Shown: one piece after another, positions 43,478 to 55,854 of the stretch | Layout: each line of letters opens with the position of its first letter | Position numbering within the stretch: the first letter of the stretch is position 1 | Program-made: the position numbers and the translations under genes | Source of the DNA: Leptobrachium leishanense | Lineage: Eukaryota > Chordata > Amphibia > Anura > Megophryidae | Assembly: GCA_009667805.1 (NCBI GenBank) | Contig: CM019069.1 | Span: 99,111,204 to 99,175,203, forward strand | DNA: 64,000 bases | Direction: 5' to 3' | The notes under the pieces: model-generated | Told to the model about the DNA's origin: nothing | What the model saw: only the letters and a program-made list of their open reading frames with translations | Databases searched by the model: none

Positions 43478-43607
43478 CTGGCACACAGCATGCTGAAGAA
43501 GGGTGGGGTGCCCAACAAAACGAACATTATCAATTTTCAGCTCAAACTTTTTACTGCACATATCAGATTTTGTAGCCAAAATAGTCGCAAGTATCACATC
43601 TGAAAAC
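43478..43607 (-). CDS. nprl3: NPRL3 coding exon (upstream of the two seen)
   Basis: This is an internal coding exon of NPRL3, a subunit of GATOR1 (with DEPDC5 and NPRL2). GATOR1 acts at the lysosome as the GAP for RagA/B and represses mTORC1 when amino acids are low. On the minus strand a T-rich acceptor ending in AG precedes the exon, and it ends CAG|gtattg. It is 130 bp: one base that completes a split codon, then 43 codons. The translation begins [14 protein letters not shown] and later reads [19 protein letters not shown], which I recognise from vertebrate NPRL3 near residues 60-105. There is no stop or frameshift. It ends in phase 0, matching the next exon at 39983-40057. The exon coding the N-terminus (FRYPFQR region) was not found in the window, so the upstream intron exceeds 20 kb. 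Identity rests on recalled family sequence. Confidence 0.95.
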
Positions 43608-43840
43608 CTAAAAAGAATAAAAAGTATTAATTATACGTAATTTACAGTTAGGAGATATATATATATATTATATAGACAAAAAGGCACAATTTTAGCTTTT
43701 TCCGGAATTTGACAAAACATATATTTCAAGCTATAGTTATATATAATGGATATGGGCTGAAAGTGCACACGCTCAGGTTTAATTTGAGTGTTTGTACATC
43801 TAAATTGGATGAAGGGTTTAGGAATTACAGCTCTTAAGAG

Positions 43841-44980
43841 TAGGGGATGCACTGAAATGAAAATTTGGGACCGAAACCGAAAATGCACGATGAGCTTGGC
43901 CGAAAACCGAAACCGAAAAGGACTTTCTATATATCACTATATATACACATACTGTGTATACATGTGTCTGGTGTGTGTTATATATATATATATATATATT
44001 AGTGATGCTCGGAAATAAAAATTTTGGAACTAAACCAAAAATGACTTTTTTCCCCTACAACTTATTTTAAGAGTTTTTTGTATAAAATTGTATTAATACT
44101 AGACTTTATTAAATTAATATCGTGAATTTAAATTAATCCACATTAAAATGTTTAAGATATTTTTGTCCTATTTTGGTGGAGTTATTTTGCATCTAGTGCA
44201 TACATTCATGTGTAAAATCTTTGGACACACACACATTTTATAGATGCAGAAGACATTTACACATCCCAGCAATTCAGAGAACTCTGAGTTCCTGGGATGT
44301 GTAAATGTCTTCTGCAAATACAAAGTTTATTATATTGTTGTGTGGAGGCTTTTAAATCAAATTTGTTTGCCCTCCAACACAATTTAAATGAGTAGATATA
44401 TATCTATAATCTAGAATGGCTCAGATGGAGCCTAAACAGTCTGTTTCACTTAAGGATCAAGGGTCTTTAAAGTCAAATAATTTACCACAGAGCAGTTAAG
44501 TCATTGGTCCATAAGGGGTTAAAGTGCAGAAAAACAAAGCATTATAAAAGGGGCCTTTAAGATGCAAAGGAAAAGAAACGATTGCAAAATGAATGTGTAT
44601 ACGTTCCATTAACTTTTTGGAGGCATGTATGTAAGCTCCCACATTAACCCCCTCCCCCCTCCCTTGTCCTCCGAGCAGACACCTCTGGCAGGAGGTGTTA
44701 AATCACTTGTTCCTTATCATGGAGAGGCCAGAGGTTATTAATGGTGTGGATCATGCAGTTAACCCTTTGTGTGCAGAAATAAGTATGTGTAGCAGCTCCT
44801 GCCTCTTTCCAATTACAATTATCTCCAGCTAAACAGCATTGAAAGAGTGCTCGCTCAGTGTCAGATGGGATTAGCAATTTTCATCTGACCTTTTCGGCTG
44901 GGGTTTTACTTTCGGGCGGAAACAGATAAACCCATTATTGGCAGATATCTATCGGTGGCCGAAATTCTGGTTCATCCCTG
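43841..44980. mobile_element. hAT MITE (TAGGGGATGCAC ends) nested in Tc1-D
   Basis: 8-bp duplication CTTAAGAG (43833-43840, 44981-44988). Ends TAGGGGATGCACTGAAAT and, in reverse complement, CAGGGATGAACCAGAATTTC, with 'ccgaaaaccgaaacc' subterminal repeats. It contains a 24-bp perfect hairpin (44246-44269 and 44292-44315). Confidence 0.83.
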
Positions 44981-45109
44981 CTTAAGAGTAGCCATCCCCA
45001 CTATTTCAAGGGACCAAAAGCTATTGAAAAATTGTATCAAATGCGGTTTCATGGCCAGGTGTGGGCTACTCCATCAAATAAGAGAAAAGGTCTGGAGTTT
45101 ATTCTAAGT

Positions 45110-45282
45110 GTGGCATTTATTATTTATTATTATTATTCTTTATTTATAAACGCCAGCATATTCTGCAACGCTGTTCAATAGGCACAGTATAGACAGGGTT
45201 ACAATACATTGAACAACATTTGACAAACCGTACAGGAGGAGATGAGGGCCCTATTCCCGTAGGAACTCACAATCTAGAAGAT
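45110..45282 (-). repeat. L2 3'-tail fragment
   Basis: 'attattctttatttataaa' then 'cgccagcatattctgc' is the L2 tail in minus orientation, nearly the same as 56817-56975. It interrupts Tc1-D. Confidence 0.75.
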
Positions 45283-45522
45283 TGTGTAATTGCATTTGGA
45301 ATCTACTGCTGTGAACCTACATCATGCGTTCAAAGGAGCTGTCTATGGAAGTGAAATATGCCATTGTAAGGCTTCAAAAAAAAAAAAAAAATCCAGAGAG
45401 ATAGCAGCAACATTAGGAGTGGCCAAAACAGTTTGGTACATTCTGAGGAAAGAAGAACCCACTGGTGAGCTAGGCAACATGAAAAGGACTGGATGTCCAC
45501 AGAAAACAATAGTGGTGCATGA

Positions 45523-45930
45523 TCGCAGCCCCTATCCTCTGGAACGCTCTACCTTGTACCTTAGACTTTCCCCTAGTTTTCCTTCCTTCAAACGCTCTCT
45601 CAAGGCATTCCTCTTTAGGGAAGTCTACCACCCGACTCAATAACACACCCCACTGCCCCAACCAGTCCATCACTCTCATCTTGCAGTCCTCTCCTCCTGT
45701 TTCCAACCAGTCCATCACTCTCACCGTACAATCTAGAAGGGTTGGGGGTGGAAACAGGAGGAGGGGAATGCAAGCTCCAACGGGAATAGGGCCTTAGTTT
45801 CCTCCTGTACTGGTTTAGCAAAATGGTGTTCAGTCTCAATGAATTGTAACACTGTCTATACTGTGCCCATTGTTCAGCGCTGTGGAATATGCTGGCGCTA
45901 TATAAATAAAGAATAATAATAATAGTAATC
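45523..45930 (+). repeat. L2 3' end fragment, plus orientation
   Basis: Codes the L2 C-terminal end (PSFPSFKRSLKAFLFREVYH) and runs to the 3' tail 'gctggcgctatataaataaa' with ATA repeats. It interrupts Tc1-D and is inverted relative to 45110-45282. Confidence 0.75.
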
Positions 45931-46221
45931 ACAGCATCCTCTCTAAGGTAAAGAAAAACCCATTTACAACATCCAGACGCGTGCAGGACAACCATCCAGG
46001 GGGTGGGTGCATCATTGCCAGAGTCTACAATCAAGAGAAAACTTCACAAGAGAAAATACAGAGGGTTTACCACGAGGTGCAAACCATTCATAATATAATA
46101 AAAAAGAAACTTCCTTACGGCGCAGAAAAATCTGTACAAATAAATATATATATATATATATATCCAAAAGCCTTTTCATCATTAGGATTATTTGTATATG
46201 CAATAAACTCTGTATTAGTGA

Positions 46222-47759
46222 TAACTAGCTTTTGCCCGTGGCTTTTAGGATTTGTTAAAATAGTTTTTTAAAAGAAACTTGTTTTTTTTGTAGAACCCCC
46301 TTCCCCCCCCACTTGGGATTTTTGGAAAATTGTAAAACATGTGTTTTTTTATTTTTCAAGAAGAACCTAAGTGCCAAATTTCACACCTGTAACATCTTTG
46401 GTTTTTGAAATATAGGTATACTGATAAAAGTATTCACATCCCTTCCCCCCCCCCCTTAACTGGATTTTTGGAAAATGGTAAAACATGAGGTTTTTTTGCA
46501 GGAAGATTGTAAATATCGAATTTCACACCTGTAACATCTTTGGTTTTTGGAAATATAGGTATACTGATAAAAGTATTCAACCCCCCTTTTTCCCCCTCCC
46601 ACTGGATTTTTGGAAAATGGTAAAATAGGTGTTTTTTGTTTCTCAAGACAAATCTAAATACCAATTTTCACATCTGTAACATCTTCTGTTTTTGAGATGT
46701 AGGTATCCTGTTTAAAAGTATTCACCCCTTTTTTTTACCCTCCCCCCACTTGGATTTTTGGGAAATGGTAAAACACGTGTTTCTTTATTTTCAAAAGATT
46801 GTAATTACCAAACTTCACACCTGTACCATCTTGGTTTTTGAACTGTAGATATACTGATAAAAGTATTCAGACCCCTTTCCCTCGACCCCCCCCCCTTATT
46901 TGGATTTGTGGAAAATGGCAAAACACAGGTTTGTTTTTTTTCACGAAGATTGTAAATACCAAATGTCACACCTGTAAAATCTTTGGTTTTTGAAATATAG
47001 GTATACTGATAAAAGTATTCAACCCCCCCTTTTGCCCCCCTCCCACTGAATTTTTGGAAAATGGTAAAATAGGTGTTTTTTTGTTTCTCAAGACGAATCT
47101 AAATACCAATTTTCACGTATGTAACATCTTCGGTTTTTGAGATATAGGTATCCTGCTTAAAAGTATTCAGCCCCCCTTTTTTTCATCCCCCTTGGGATTT
47201 TTGGAAAATGGTAAAACACCTGTTTTTATTTTTCAAGAAGATTGTAAATACCAAATTTCACGTCTGTAACATCTTTGGTTTTTGAAATATAGGTATAATG
47301 ATAAAAATATTCAGACCCCTTACCCGACCTCCCCAATTGGATTCGTGGAAAATGGCAAAAAACATGTTTGTTTTTTTTCACAAAGATTGTAAATACCAAA
47401 TTTCACACCCGTAACATCTTCGGTTTTTGAAATATAGGTATACTGATAAAAGGTATTCAATCCCCGTTTTTGCCCCCCCCCCAAGGAATTTTCAGAACAT
47501 GGTAAAATACGTGTTTTTTTATTTTTCAAGACGAATCTAAATACCGATTTTCACATCTGTAGCATCTTCTGTTTTTGAGCTATAGGTATCCTGTTTAAAA
47601 TATTCAACCCCCTTTTTCACCCGCTTATGGGTGAATTTTCCAAAAATCCTTCCTTAGTGGGCACCTAAATCACAAAAACAGTGCACCTTCAAAATTTCAC
47701 ATTCCTAGGTTAAACGGTTTCAGCTGGGCGTTGAGTCAGTCAGGACTTTCGCGTTTATA
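46222..47759. repeat. 146-bp tandem repeat with three-monomer higher-order structure
   Basis: The anchor 'ggatttttggaaaatgg' recurs at 46316, 46462, 46604, 46752, 46902, 47047, 47195, 47339, 47485 and, degenerate, 47631 (mean spacing 146). Monomers fall into three classes in fixed order: one ending 'cagacccctt', one ending 'caacccccctttttg', and one with 'caagacgaatctaaatacca' and 'tatcctgtttaaaag'. The order repeats three times. Flanks are 'actagcttttgcccgtggct' (46221) and 'ggactttcgcgtttatat' (47743), which resemble RTE-type non-LTR ends. A lone left end recurs at 51045-51110. Confidence 0.9.
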
Positions 47760-47761
47760 TA

Positions 47762-49370
<1,609 letters not shown>

Positions 49371-49372
49371 TA

Positions 49373-50124
49373 TGTAGATAATCGATCTGTTAGCGTCAAG
49401 TGAATAGACTATTTCTTTTAGATTCATACATAGGGTTGCAGTGCCCTCCAGTGGTCACAGTAACAATTGTCTTTAAAAAAAGGTCTTAGGAACTTCAAGC
49501 CGGGGAAAACAGTCGGTATGTCGGTTTTGTTTCCCACGATCACACTTGGTAAATTTTCTCTCCCTCCTATTTGTTTGGGATGTGTACCTCAAAAATAGGA
49601 CAAAAAAATAAATTAAAAAAAATTGTGCAGATTATCTTTGCTGTGCAATTTGTATCTTGGTGGGCATTGGGCTGATAGACAATAGCAGCAGGGCTTTCAG
49701 TGCTTTTAATGGGTACACTGTATCCTCTCTGCTCCATGGGGACCACAGCTCAAAAGCGGGAGAAAAAGATTGCACAAATTTATCCTTGAATGGATATAGT
49801 TTTAAAAAAATAGTCGAAGAAAATATTACTCACGTATTACGGTGTCTGTATCCAGACACCAGATGCTTTAGCAGATCACTGGATTTAGGAGCACTGAATC
49901 TCCTTTTCGTCAACCTCCGTTGGTATAGGCGTTGCAGTAACACTGGAATCGTGAGCTAAATAAAATCCGTGTTTATTAAAAATAAAATACAATAATAAAA
50001 GATAAAATAGTATACTCAAAGTGCAAAAATAAAAGTGGATGGTACAGAAACGCGTTTCACCCACTCTTAGTTAAGTTGTGAATACCCTACGCTTCCGCAC
50101 TTGGCTGCACATATTAACATTAAT
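49373..50124. other. Unassigned block with a hammerhead-like relic
   Basis: No coding gene was recognised. 49935-50110 (minus) contains 'agagtgggtgaaacgcg' after a degraded 'aacttaacta', reminiscent of Penelope-type hammerhead ends but with the CUGANGA core lost. It is followed on that strand by 'aataaacacggattttattt'. The rest is AT-rich. Confidence 0.35.
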
Positions 50125-50800
50125 ACCACGTCCTGATTGAACTGTTGACGCCGTACATAAAACACAATATTTTACTTCTCTGTACAAGCCATTCATAAGC
50201 CTGAATAGAGAAGCCAGATCAGACTTTGCCAAAAAAACATCTAAAAAAGCCAGACCAGTTCTGGAAAAGCATTCTTTGGACGGATGAAACGATTATTCTG
50301 TACCAGAATGACAGGAAGAAGAAAAAAAAAAGTGTGGAGAAGACTTTGAACAGCTCATGATCCAAAGCACACGTCATCTGTATGGTGGAGGCAGTATGAT
50401 CGCATGGGCATGCATGGCTTCCAGTGACAATGGTGCTTATTGAGGATGTGATAGAAGCAGCCAAATTAATTCAGCAAAGTTGATTGGCCGGCACTTCACA
50501 GTACAGATCGACAATGATCCAAATCACACTGCAAAAGCAACCCAGGGATTTTTGAAAGAAAAGAAGTGGAATATTCTACAATGGCTGAGTCAATCACCTG
50601 ATCTCAAACCCAATACAGCATGCATTTAATTTGCTGAAGGCAAAACTAAAAGGCAGAAAGACCCACAAAGAACAACTGAAGACAGCTGCAGTTAGAGCCT
50701 GGCAAAGCATCAGAAAGTAGGAAATAAAGTCCATGAGTTCCAGACTTCAGGCAGTCATTGCCAGTAAAGGATTCTCAACAAAATATTAAACATTAATATT
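50125..50800 (+). pseudogene. Tc1-D transposase catalytic part
   Basis: Plus-strand pieces: KPFISLNREARSDFAKK, SLDGRMKRLF region, QIDNDPNHTAKATQGF, and a region where SPDLNPIEH has decayed to SPDLKPNTA, so the DDE Glu is missing. AVRAWQSIRK and LQAVIASKGFSTKY follow. Several frameshifts. It is the same family as the N-terminal part at 45290-45520. Confidence 0.78.
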
Positions 50801-51044
50801 TATGATTATATTCATTTGTCCAATTACATTTTCCGCCCTGAAAATGGGGGAATGGTGTAGAATTAAAAAAAAAAAAAAAAAGTTTCAACTCCTAAACTTT
50901 GGACTTTATATTTATGTTCAACCCCTTGAATTATAGCTGAAAGTGAGAGATTTCTAAATGATCGTTCTAAATGTAATAGACTGTAAAGACTAGAGAGTGT
51001 AAAAATAATGAGCACTTGTATTAGGTGAGTTCTTTACATGAATA

Positions 51045-51251
51045 ACTAGCTTATGCCTGCGTTTTTTGGGATTCATCAAAATTGTTTTTAAAAGAAACTT
51101 GATTTTTTTTTTTTTGTCTAAACTGTACAAAACATAATTACCGGCGGGGTAAGTCTGCTGACACTTAAAACTGGGGATGTAGCGGTGTTCAGAATTAAGC
51201 AATCACATTCAAAATCATGTTAAATAGGAGTCAGTACACACCTGCCATCAT
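51045..51251. repeat. Lone left end of the 46222 repeat family, and spacer
   Basis: 'ataactagcttatgcctgcg' then 'tttttaaaagaaacttgatt' matches 46218-46285. The tandem monomers are absent here. The rest to 51251 is unassigned. Confidence 0.6.
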
Positions 51252-51255
51252 TTAA

Positions 51256-52443
51256 CCCCTTAAGGGCCACTGACGTACCCTGTACGTCCTGTTCTCGGGT
51301 CTCCTTTAGACCCGCGGACGTACAGGGTACGTCAGCGGCGCCCAATCCCCCTCCCGCCCGATACTCACCTCCCTCACTGGATCCCACGGCGATCTGGCAG
51401 GGAGGAAGTCTGCCCATGTGATTTACATGGGCAGGCGAGGCACGCTGCGTGGTGACGTCATCAGCAGGCGTCCCCATGCATTTCAATGGAGGGGAGGGGA
51501 GGCTCCTTTGGAGCCCTCTATCTCCCCAACCATTGAAGCTAGGGAGATGCCGTTTGCACCGCTGGAGAGGGGAGAGCCTCCCCTTTTCAGCGGTGTATGG
51601 CATTAACAGTTTCGCCGCCGGATCATGTTGCAGCGCCAATTGGCGCCAAAACGCGATTCAAACCTGGAGGGGGGCTGACATCTTGGATGTCAGCCAAGCC
51701 TCCAGGTCCCCCCCCCCACCCACTGACAACCTCACCATATGTGTGAGGATGTCAGTGGGCCAGTTAACCCTCTAGCTGCCATGTAGAGATAAGGGGATCC
51801 TAAGGATCCCTTTATCTCCCGATCCATGGCAGCTAGATGGTTTTCCAACGATACCAAACATGACCAGGTTTGGTTTTAAAAAAATGTAAAAAAAATTAAT
51901 TAAATTAAAAAAAATAATAAAAAAATTAAATTAAATAAAAAAATGTGTTTTTTTTTTAAAGTTTTTTTTGTCTGGGGGGAGTTTAATTAAATAGGACCTA
52001 GGCTGTCATCTAAAAATAATTAGCACAAAATGGTCAGAATGAGCGCAGCGCACATAGGTGAACTGTCTCAGCAGTGAAGGGGTTAAAAAGCAAACGCATG
52101 TAAAAATTGGGTATTTCTAGTCTCGGGACAAAATTTTTAACCTATTTAGCCGGGGTCTTTTTGGGTGGTTGTAGATTTTGGGGATTAAATTACGAAAAAG
52201 TGTGTTTTTACCATTTTTTTCCTCATATTTCATATTTTTTTTATAGTAAATTATTCGATATGATGGAAATAATGGTATTTCTAGAAAGTCCATTTAATGG
52301 CGGGAAAAAGGGTGTATAATATGTGTGGGTCTAATAAACGAGTAAGAGGAAAATTTGACCTAAACACTAACAGCGCAGAAACGTAAAAACAGCAGCGGTC
52401 ACTAAAAGACGGATTTGTGTAAAACCGCCCGGTTACTAAGGGG
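51256..52443. mobile_element. piggyBac-like MITE(s), copy 3
   Basis: Left TTAA at 51252 with CCCCTTAAGGGCC. Possible right ends are 'cagcagtgaaggggttaa' (52071-52086) and 'ggttactaaggggttaa' (52431-52447), so two related elements may be joined. The GC-rich left half has palindromes (gacgtaccctgtacgtc, ggctgacatcttggatgtcagcc) shared in style with 33787-34996. The right half is AT-rich and non-coding. Confidence 0.65.
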
Positions 52444-52479
52444 TTAAGGTGCCTCTGATTAACCCAAAATAAAGTTTAA

Positions 52480-53045
52480 GGAATACTCAAGGCAACATGA
52501 CCACCTAAGCTTTTTTTAGGTGGTCATGATGCCCCGAGTATGCCCTTGCTTTTCCCCCCTACCTCCGCTCAGCCGATCAGCTAAAACAGCTGAGAGACGC
52601 GGAGGACTTTACTCCGCCTTCCCAGCTGTCAGTCAGCAGAGCGGGATTCATATTTCCCGATTCTGCCGACTATTGCCAAGTAGGAAACGCCATCGCGCTT
52701 TCAGCGCGATGACGTCTCCAACTCGCCACAGTAGCTGGCGGCAGCGGCTGAGGATTAGTGTTGCGCGCATCCTCTTGCGCGCAACACTAATCAAAGAAGA
52801 TAGAGCCGAGAGGAAGCCTGCTGATTGGCTGGCCTACGTGAGAGGCGCGAATGCTCAAGCTCTAACAGGACAGGAGCTGAAGAGGTGGGAGGGGAGTAAA
52901 AAAAAAAATACTCCGTTGAAAACAAGTGTTTTTTAGGGTAAGTATTACACTAAAAATAAAATAAAAAAAACCTCAATAACTAGGTAGCGAATAGGTATAT
53001 TTTAATGTAAAAAAAAGGGGGTTGGAATTTTTGCCGTGTGTCCCT
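52480..53045. mobile_element. T2-type (Kolobok-like) MITE, copy 2
   Basis: TTAA at 52476-52479 and 53046-53049. It is homologous to 14565-15184 over its whole length, including the 'aacatgaccacctaagc' hairpin and 'gagagacgcggag'. A central block present in copy 1 is shortened. Confidence 0.82.
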
Positions 53046-53089
53046 TTAAGCTGTTCTAGTAGATCTTTCCTGACATTTTCTTAGTCTCA

Positions 53090-53875
53090 TCCTACAGCAA
53101 AAGCCATGGTCCGCTGAGAGTTTCCAAAGCATCAGAGGGATCTAATTTTTAAAAGGTATCAGTCAGGAGAACGGTACAAAAGAAATTCCAAGGCATTAGA
53201 TATACCATGGAACACAGTGAAGACAGTCATCCTTAAGTGGAGAAAATATGGTGCAACAGTGACATTACCAAGAACTGGATGTCCCTCCAAATGTGATGAA
53301 AAGATGAGAAGAAAACTGGTCAGGGAGGCTGCCAAGAGGCCTACAGCAACATTAAAGGAGCTGCAGGAATATCTGGCAAGAACTGGTTGTGTTGTACATG
53401 TGACAACAATCTCCCATATTCTTCTTATGTCTGGGCTATGGGGTAGAGTGGCAAGACGGAAGCCTTTTCTTTAGAAAAACATCCAAGCCCGGCTAAATTT
53501 TGCAAAAAAGCATGGGAAAATGTGTTATGGGCTGATGAAACCAATATTGAACTTTTTGGCCATAATTTCAAAAGATAGATGATGTGCAGTGTTGTTTTGC
53601 ACCTAATCTAATGAACACCATACGCACAGTGAAGCACGGTGGTGGCAGCATTTCTTCAGCTGGAACTGGGGCATTAGTCAAGGTAGAGGGACTTATGAAC
53701 AGTTCCAAATGCCAGTTAATACTGGCACAAAACCTTCAGGCTTCAGCTAGAAAGCTGAAGAGGAACTTCATATTTCAGCATGACAATGACCCAAAGCATA
53801 CTTCCATATCAACAAAAGGAATGGCTTCACCAGAAAATTAAAGTCTTGGAATGGCACAGCCAGTTCTAAAATGAA
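53090..53875 (+). pseudogene. Tc1-like transposase fragment (another family)
   Basis: Plus strand: YQSGERYKRNSKALDIPWNT, VILKWRKYGATVTLPRTGCP, RPTATLKELQEYLARTG, then RLNFAKKHGK, and finally [17 protein letters not shown], the second catalytic Asp. Stops near 53473 and 53577 and an internal deletion are present. It is cut before the DDE Glu, where a retroviral remnant begins. Confidence 0.8.
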
Positions 53876-53876
53876 C

Positions 53877-54182
53877 CTTTTCGTAGACCTAGTTGATGAC
53901 ATGTTTAATCACACCTCACATGTACTAGCAGTCCTTTCTGCTGAGCAATGTCAAAACAGAGATGCAGTAATCCAGAATCGTATGGCCCTTGACCATCGGT
54001 TAATGAAGGAAGGGGGTGTATGCGGTCTTCTTAATTTGACCCATTGTTGTTTTCACATTGATGACATTTCAGGTGAAGTTTCTCAGGACATACATGACAT
54101 TGAGGAAATTCAGGCCCAACTCAGGATAGGGAGGCAATGCGGTGAACACATCCCCAAATTACCAGAATTGGGAATTATATAA
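53877..54182 (+). pseudogene. Endogenous retrovirus env transmembrane-subunit remnant
   Basis: About 100 codons (to the stop at 54182) resemble the ectodomain of a retroviral Env TM subunit. The visible landmarks are QNRMALDHRL and GGVCGLLNLT, followed by a double cysteine, i.e. the heptad region, immunosuppressive-type segment and disulphide motif of gamma/epsilon-type envelopes. The spacing from the first cysteine to the CC pair is seven residues rather than the usual six. No signal peptide, SU, fusion peptide, membrane anchor, gag, pol or LTR is present, so this is an isolated 5'- and 3'-truncated piece caught between two Tc1 elements. It is non-functional. Confidence 0.75.
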
Positions 54183-54352
54183 AGATTCGGAGTTGCGGAG
54201 AAGCCTCAAGTCATATACACTATAGTGCCAAAAGTATTCACTCACCCATTCAAATAATCAGAATCAGGTGTTCCAATCACTTCCATGGCCACAGGTATAT
54301 AAAAATCAAGCACCTAGGAAGGCACACTGTTTTTACAAACATTTGTGAAAGA

Positions 54353-55240
54353 ATGGGTCACTCTCAGGAGCTCAGTGAATTCCAGTGTGAAACTATGATA
54401 GGATGCCACCTGTGCAACAAATCCAGTCGTGAAATTTCCTCGCTCCTAAATATTCCACAGTCAACTGTCAGCTGTATTATAAAAACGTGGAAGTGTTTGG
54501 GCACGACAGCAACTCAGCCACGAAGGGGTAGGCCACGTAAACTGATGGAGCGGGGTCAAAGGATGCTGAAGCGCATAGTGCAAAGAGCTACAATCGCTAC
54601 AGACCTCCAAACTTCATGTGGCCTTCAGATTAGCTCAAGAACAGTGCGCAGAGAGCTTCATGGAATGGGTTTCCATGGCCGAGCAGCTGCATCCAAGCCA
54701 TACATCACCAATTGCAATGAAAAGCGTTGGATGCAGTGGTGTAAAAGCACGCCACCACTGGACTCTAGAGCAGTGGAGACGCGTTCTCTGGAGTGACGAA
54801 TCGCGCTTCTCCATCTGGCAATCTGATGGACGAGTTTGGGTTTGACAGTTGCCAGGAGAACGGTACTTGTCTGACTGCATTGTGCCAAGTGTAAGGTTTG
54901 GAGGGGGATTATGGTGTGGGGTTGTTTTTCAGGAGATGGGCTTGGCCCCTTAGTTCCAGTGAAAGGAACTCTGAATGCTTCAGCATACCAAGACATTTTG
55001 GACCATTCCACGCTCCCAACTTTGTGGGATCAGTTTGGAGCTGGCCCCTTCCTCTTCCAACATGACTGTGCACCAGTGCACAAAGCAAGGTCCATAAAGA
55101 CATGGGTGACTGAGTCTGGTGTAGATGAACTTGACTGGCCTGCACAGAGTCCTGACCTCAACCCGATAGAGCACCTTTGGGATGAATTAGAGCGGAGACT
55201 GAGAGCCAGGCCTTCTCGTCCAACATCAGTGTGTGACCTC
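54353..55240 (+). pseudogene. Tc1-E transposase, copy 1
   Basis: Plus-strand DD34E transposase: MGHSQELSEFQCETMIG near the start, SREISSLLNIPQSTVSCII (helix-turn-helix), ATQPRRGRPRKL (hook), then [31 protein letters not shown] and [15 protein letters not shown]. Frameshifts lie near 54790 and 54840-54910. The C-terminal ~30 residues after SVCDL are replaced by hAT sequence. Inactive. Confidence 0.85.
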
Positions 55241-55368
55241 TAGAGCTGAAACAACTAATCAATTAATCGCCAACTAATCGATGATTAAAATCGTTGTCAA
55301 CTATTTCCATTATCGATTAATCAGTGCCAACTAATCGATTATGAGAATAATCGTTAGTTGCAGCCCTA
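55241..55368. mobile_element. Minimal hAT MITE (about 128 bp)
   Basis: Ends TAGAGCTGAAACAACTAATC and, in reverse complement, TAGGGCTGCAACTAACGATT. Between them lie only 'atcgattaat'-type repeats. It sits at exactly the site (GTGACCTC) used by the hAT in Tc1-A. Confidence 0.7.
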
Positions 55369-55749
55369 ATCAGCAGTAATGAGAGCAGAATTGCGTTTAC
55401 TGCAGACATTTGGACAAGTATAGCAATTGAGGCTTATCTTGGCATTACATGCCACTACATAGGTGATGATTGGATGATGTAGTCGGTTTGCCTCCCTACC
55501 ATGCCTCTGGAAGACCGGCATACAGCAGCAAACATTGCAGAATGGTTGGAGGAAGTTGTTGCAAAGTTTGAAGTTCCAGCTCAAAAAATAATTGCCATTG
55601 TGCATGATAATGGTGCAAATATTGTGGCTGCTTCAAAAATCCTCGAGGACAAGCATGGGTGGACCAGAATCCGCTGCACTGGCCACACCTTGCAGCTGGT
55701 GATCGGTGCTGCATTGAGGAATTCAGGGATTGAGAGAGCTGTTGGTGCT
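55369..55749 (+). pseudogene. hAT (ZBED-type) transposase internal fragment
   Basis: Plus strand codes FTADIWTSIAIEAYLGITCH, YIGDDWMM*SVCLPTMPLE, DRHTAANIAEWLEEVVAKF, HDNGANIVAASKILE and CTGHTLQLVIGAAL. This is the RNase H-like catalytic core region of ZBED-related hAT transposases, with one in-frame stop (about 55480). It is a different part of the same type of protein whose C-terminus survives at 21402-21620. Confidence 0.85.
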
Positions 55750-55854
55750 GATAATCAGAATCAGGTGTTCCAATCACTTCCATGGCCACAGGTATATAAA
55801 AATCAAGCACCTAGGAAGGCACACTGTTTTTACAAACATTTGTGAAAGAATGGG

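Noticed and set aside
49935..50110. Possible third hammerhead (agagtgggtgaaacgcg, minus)
   Set aside because: GAAAC is present, but the CUGANGA core is unrecognisable and there is no stem II, so it is at most a relic.
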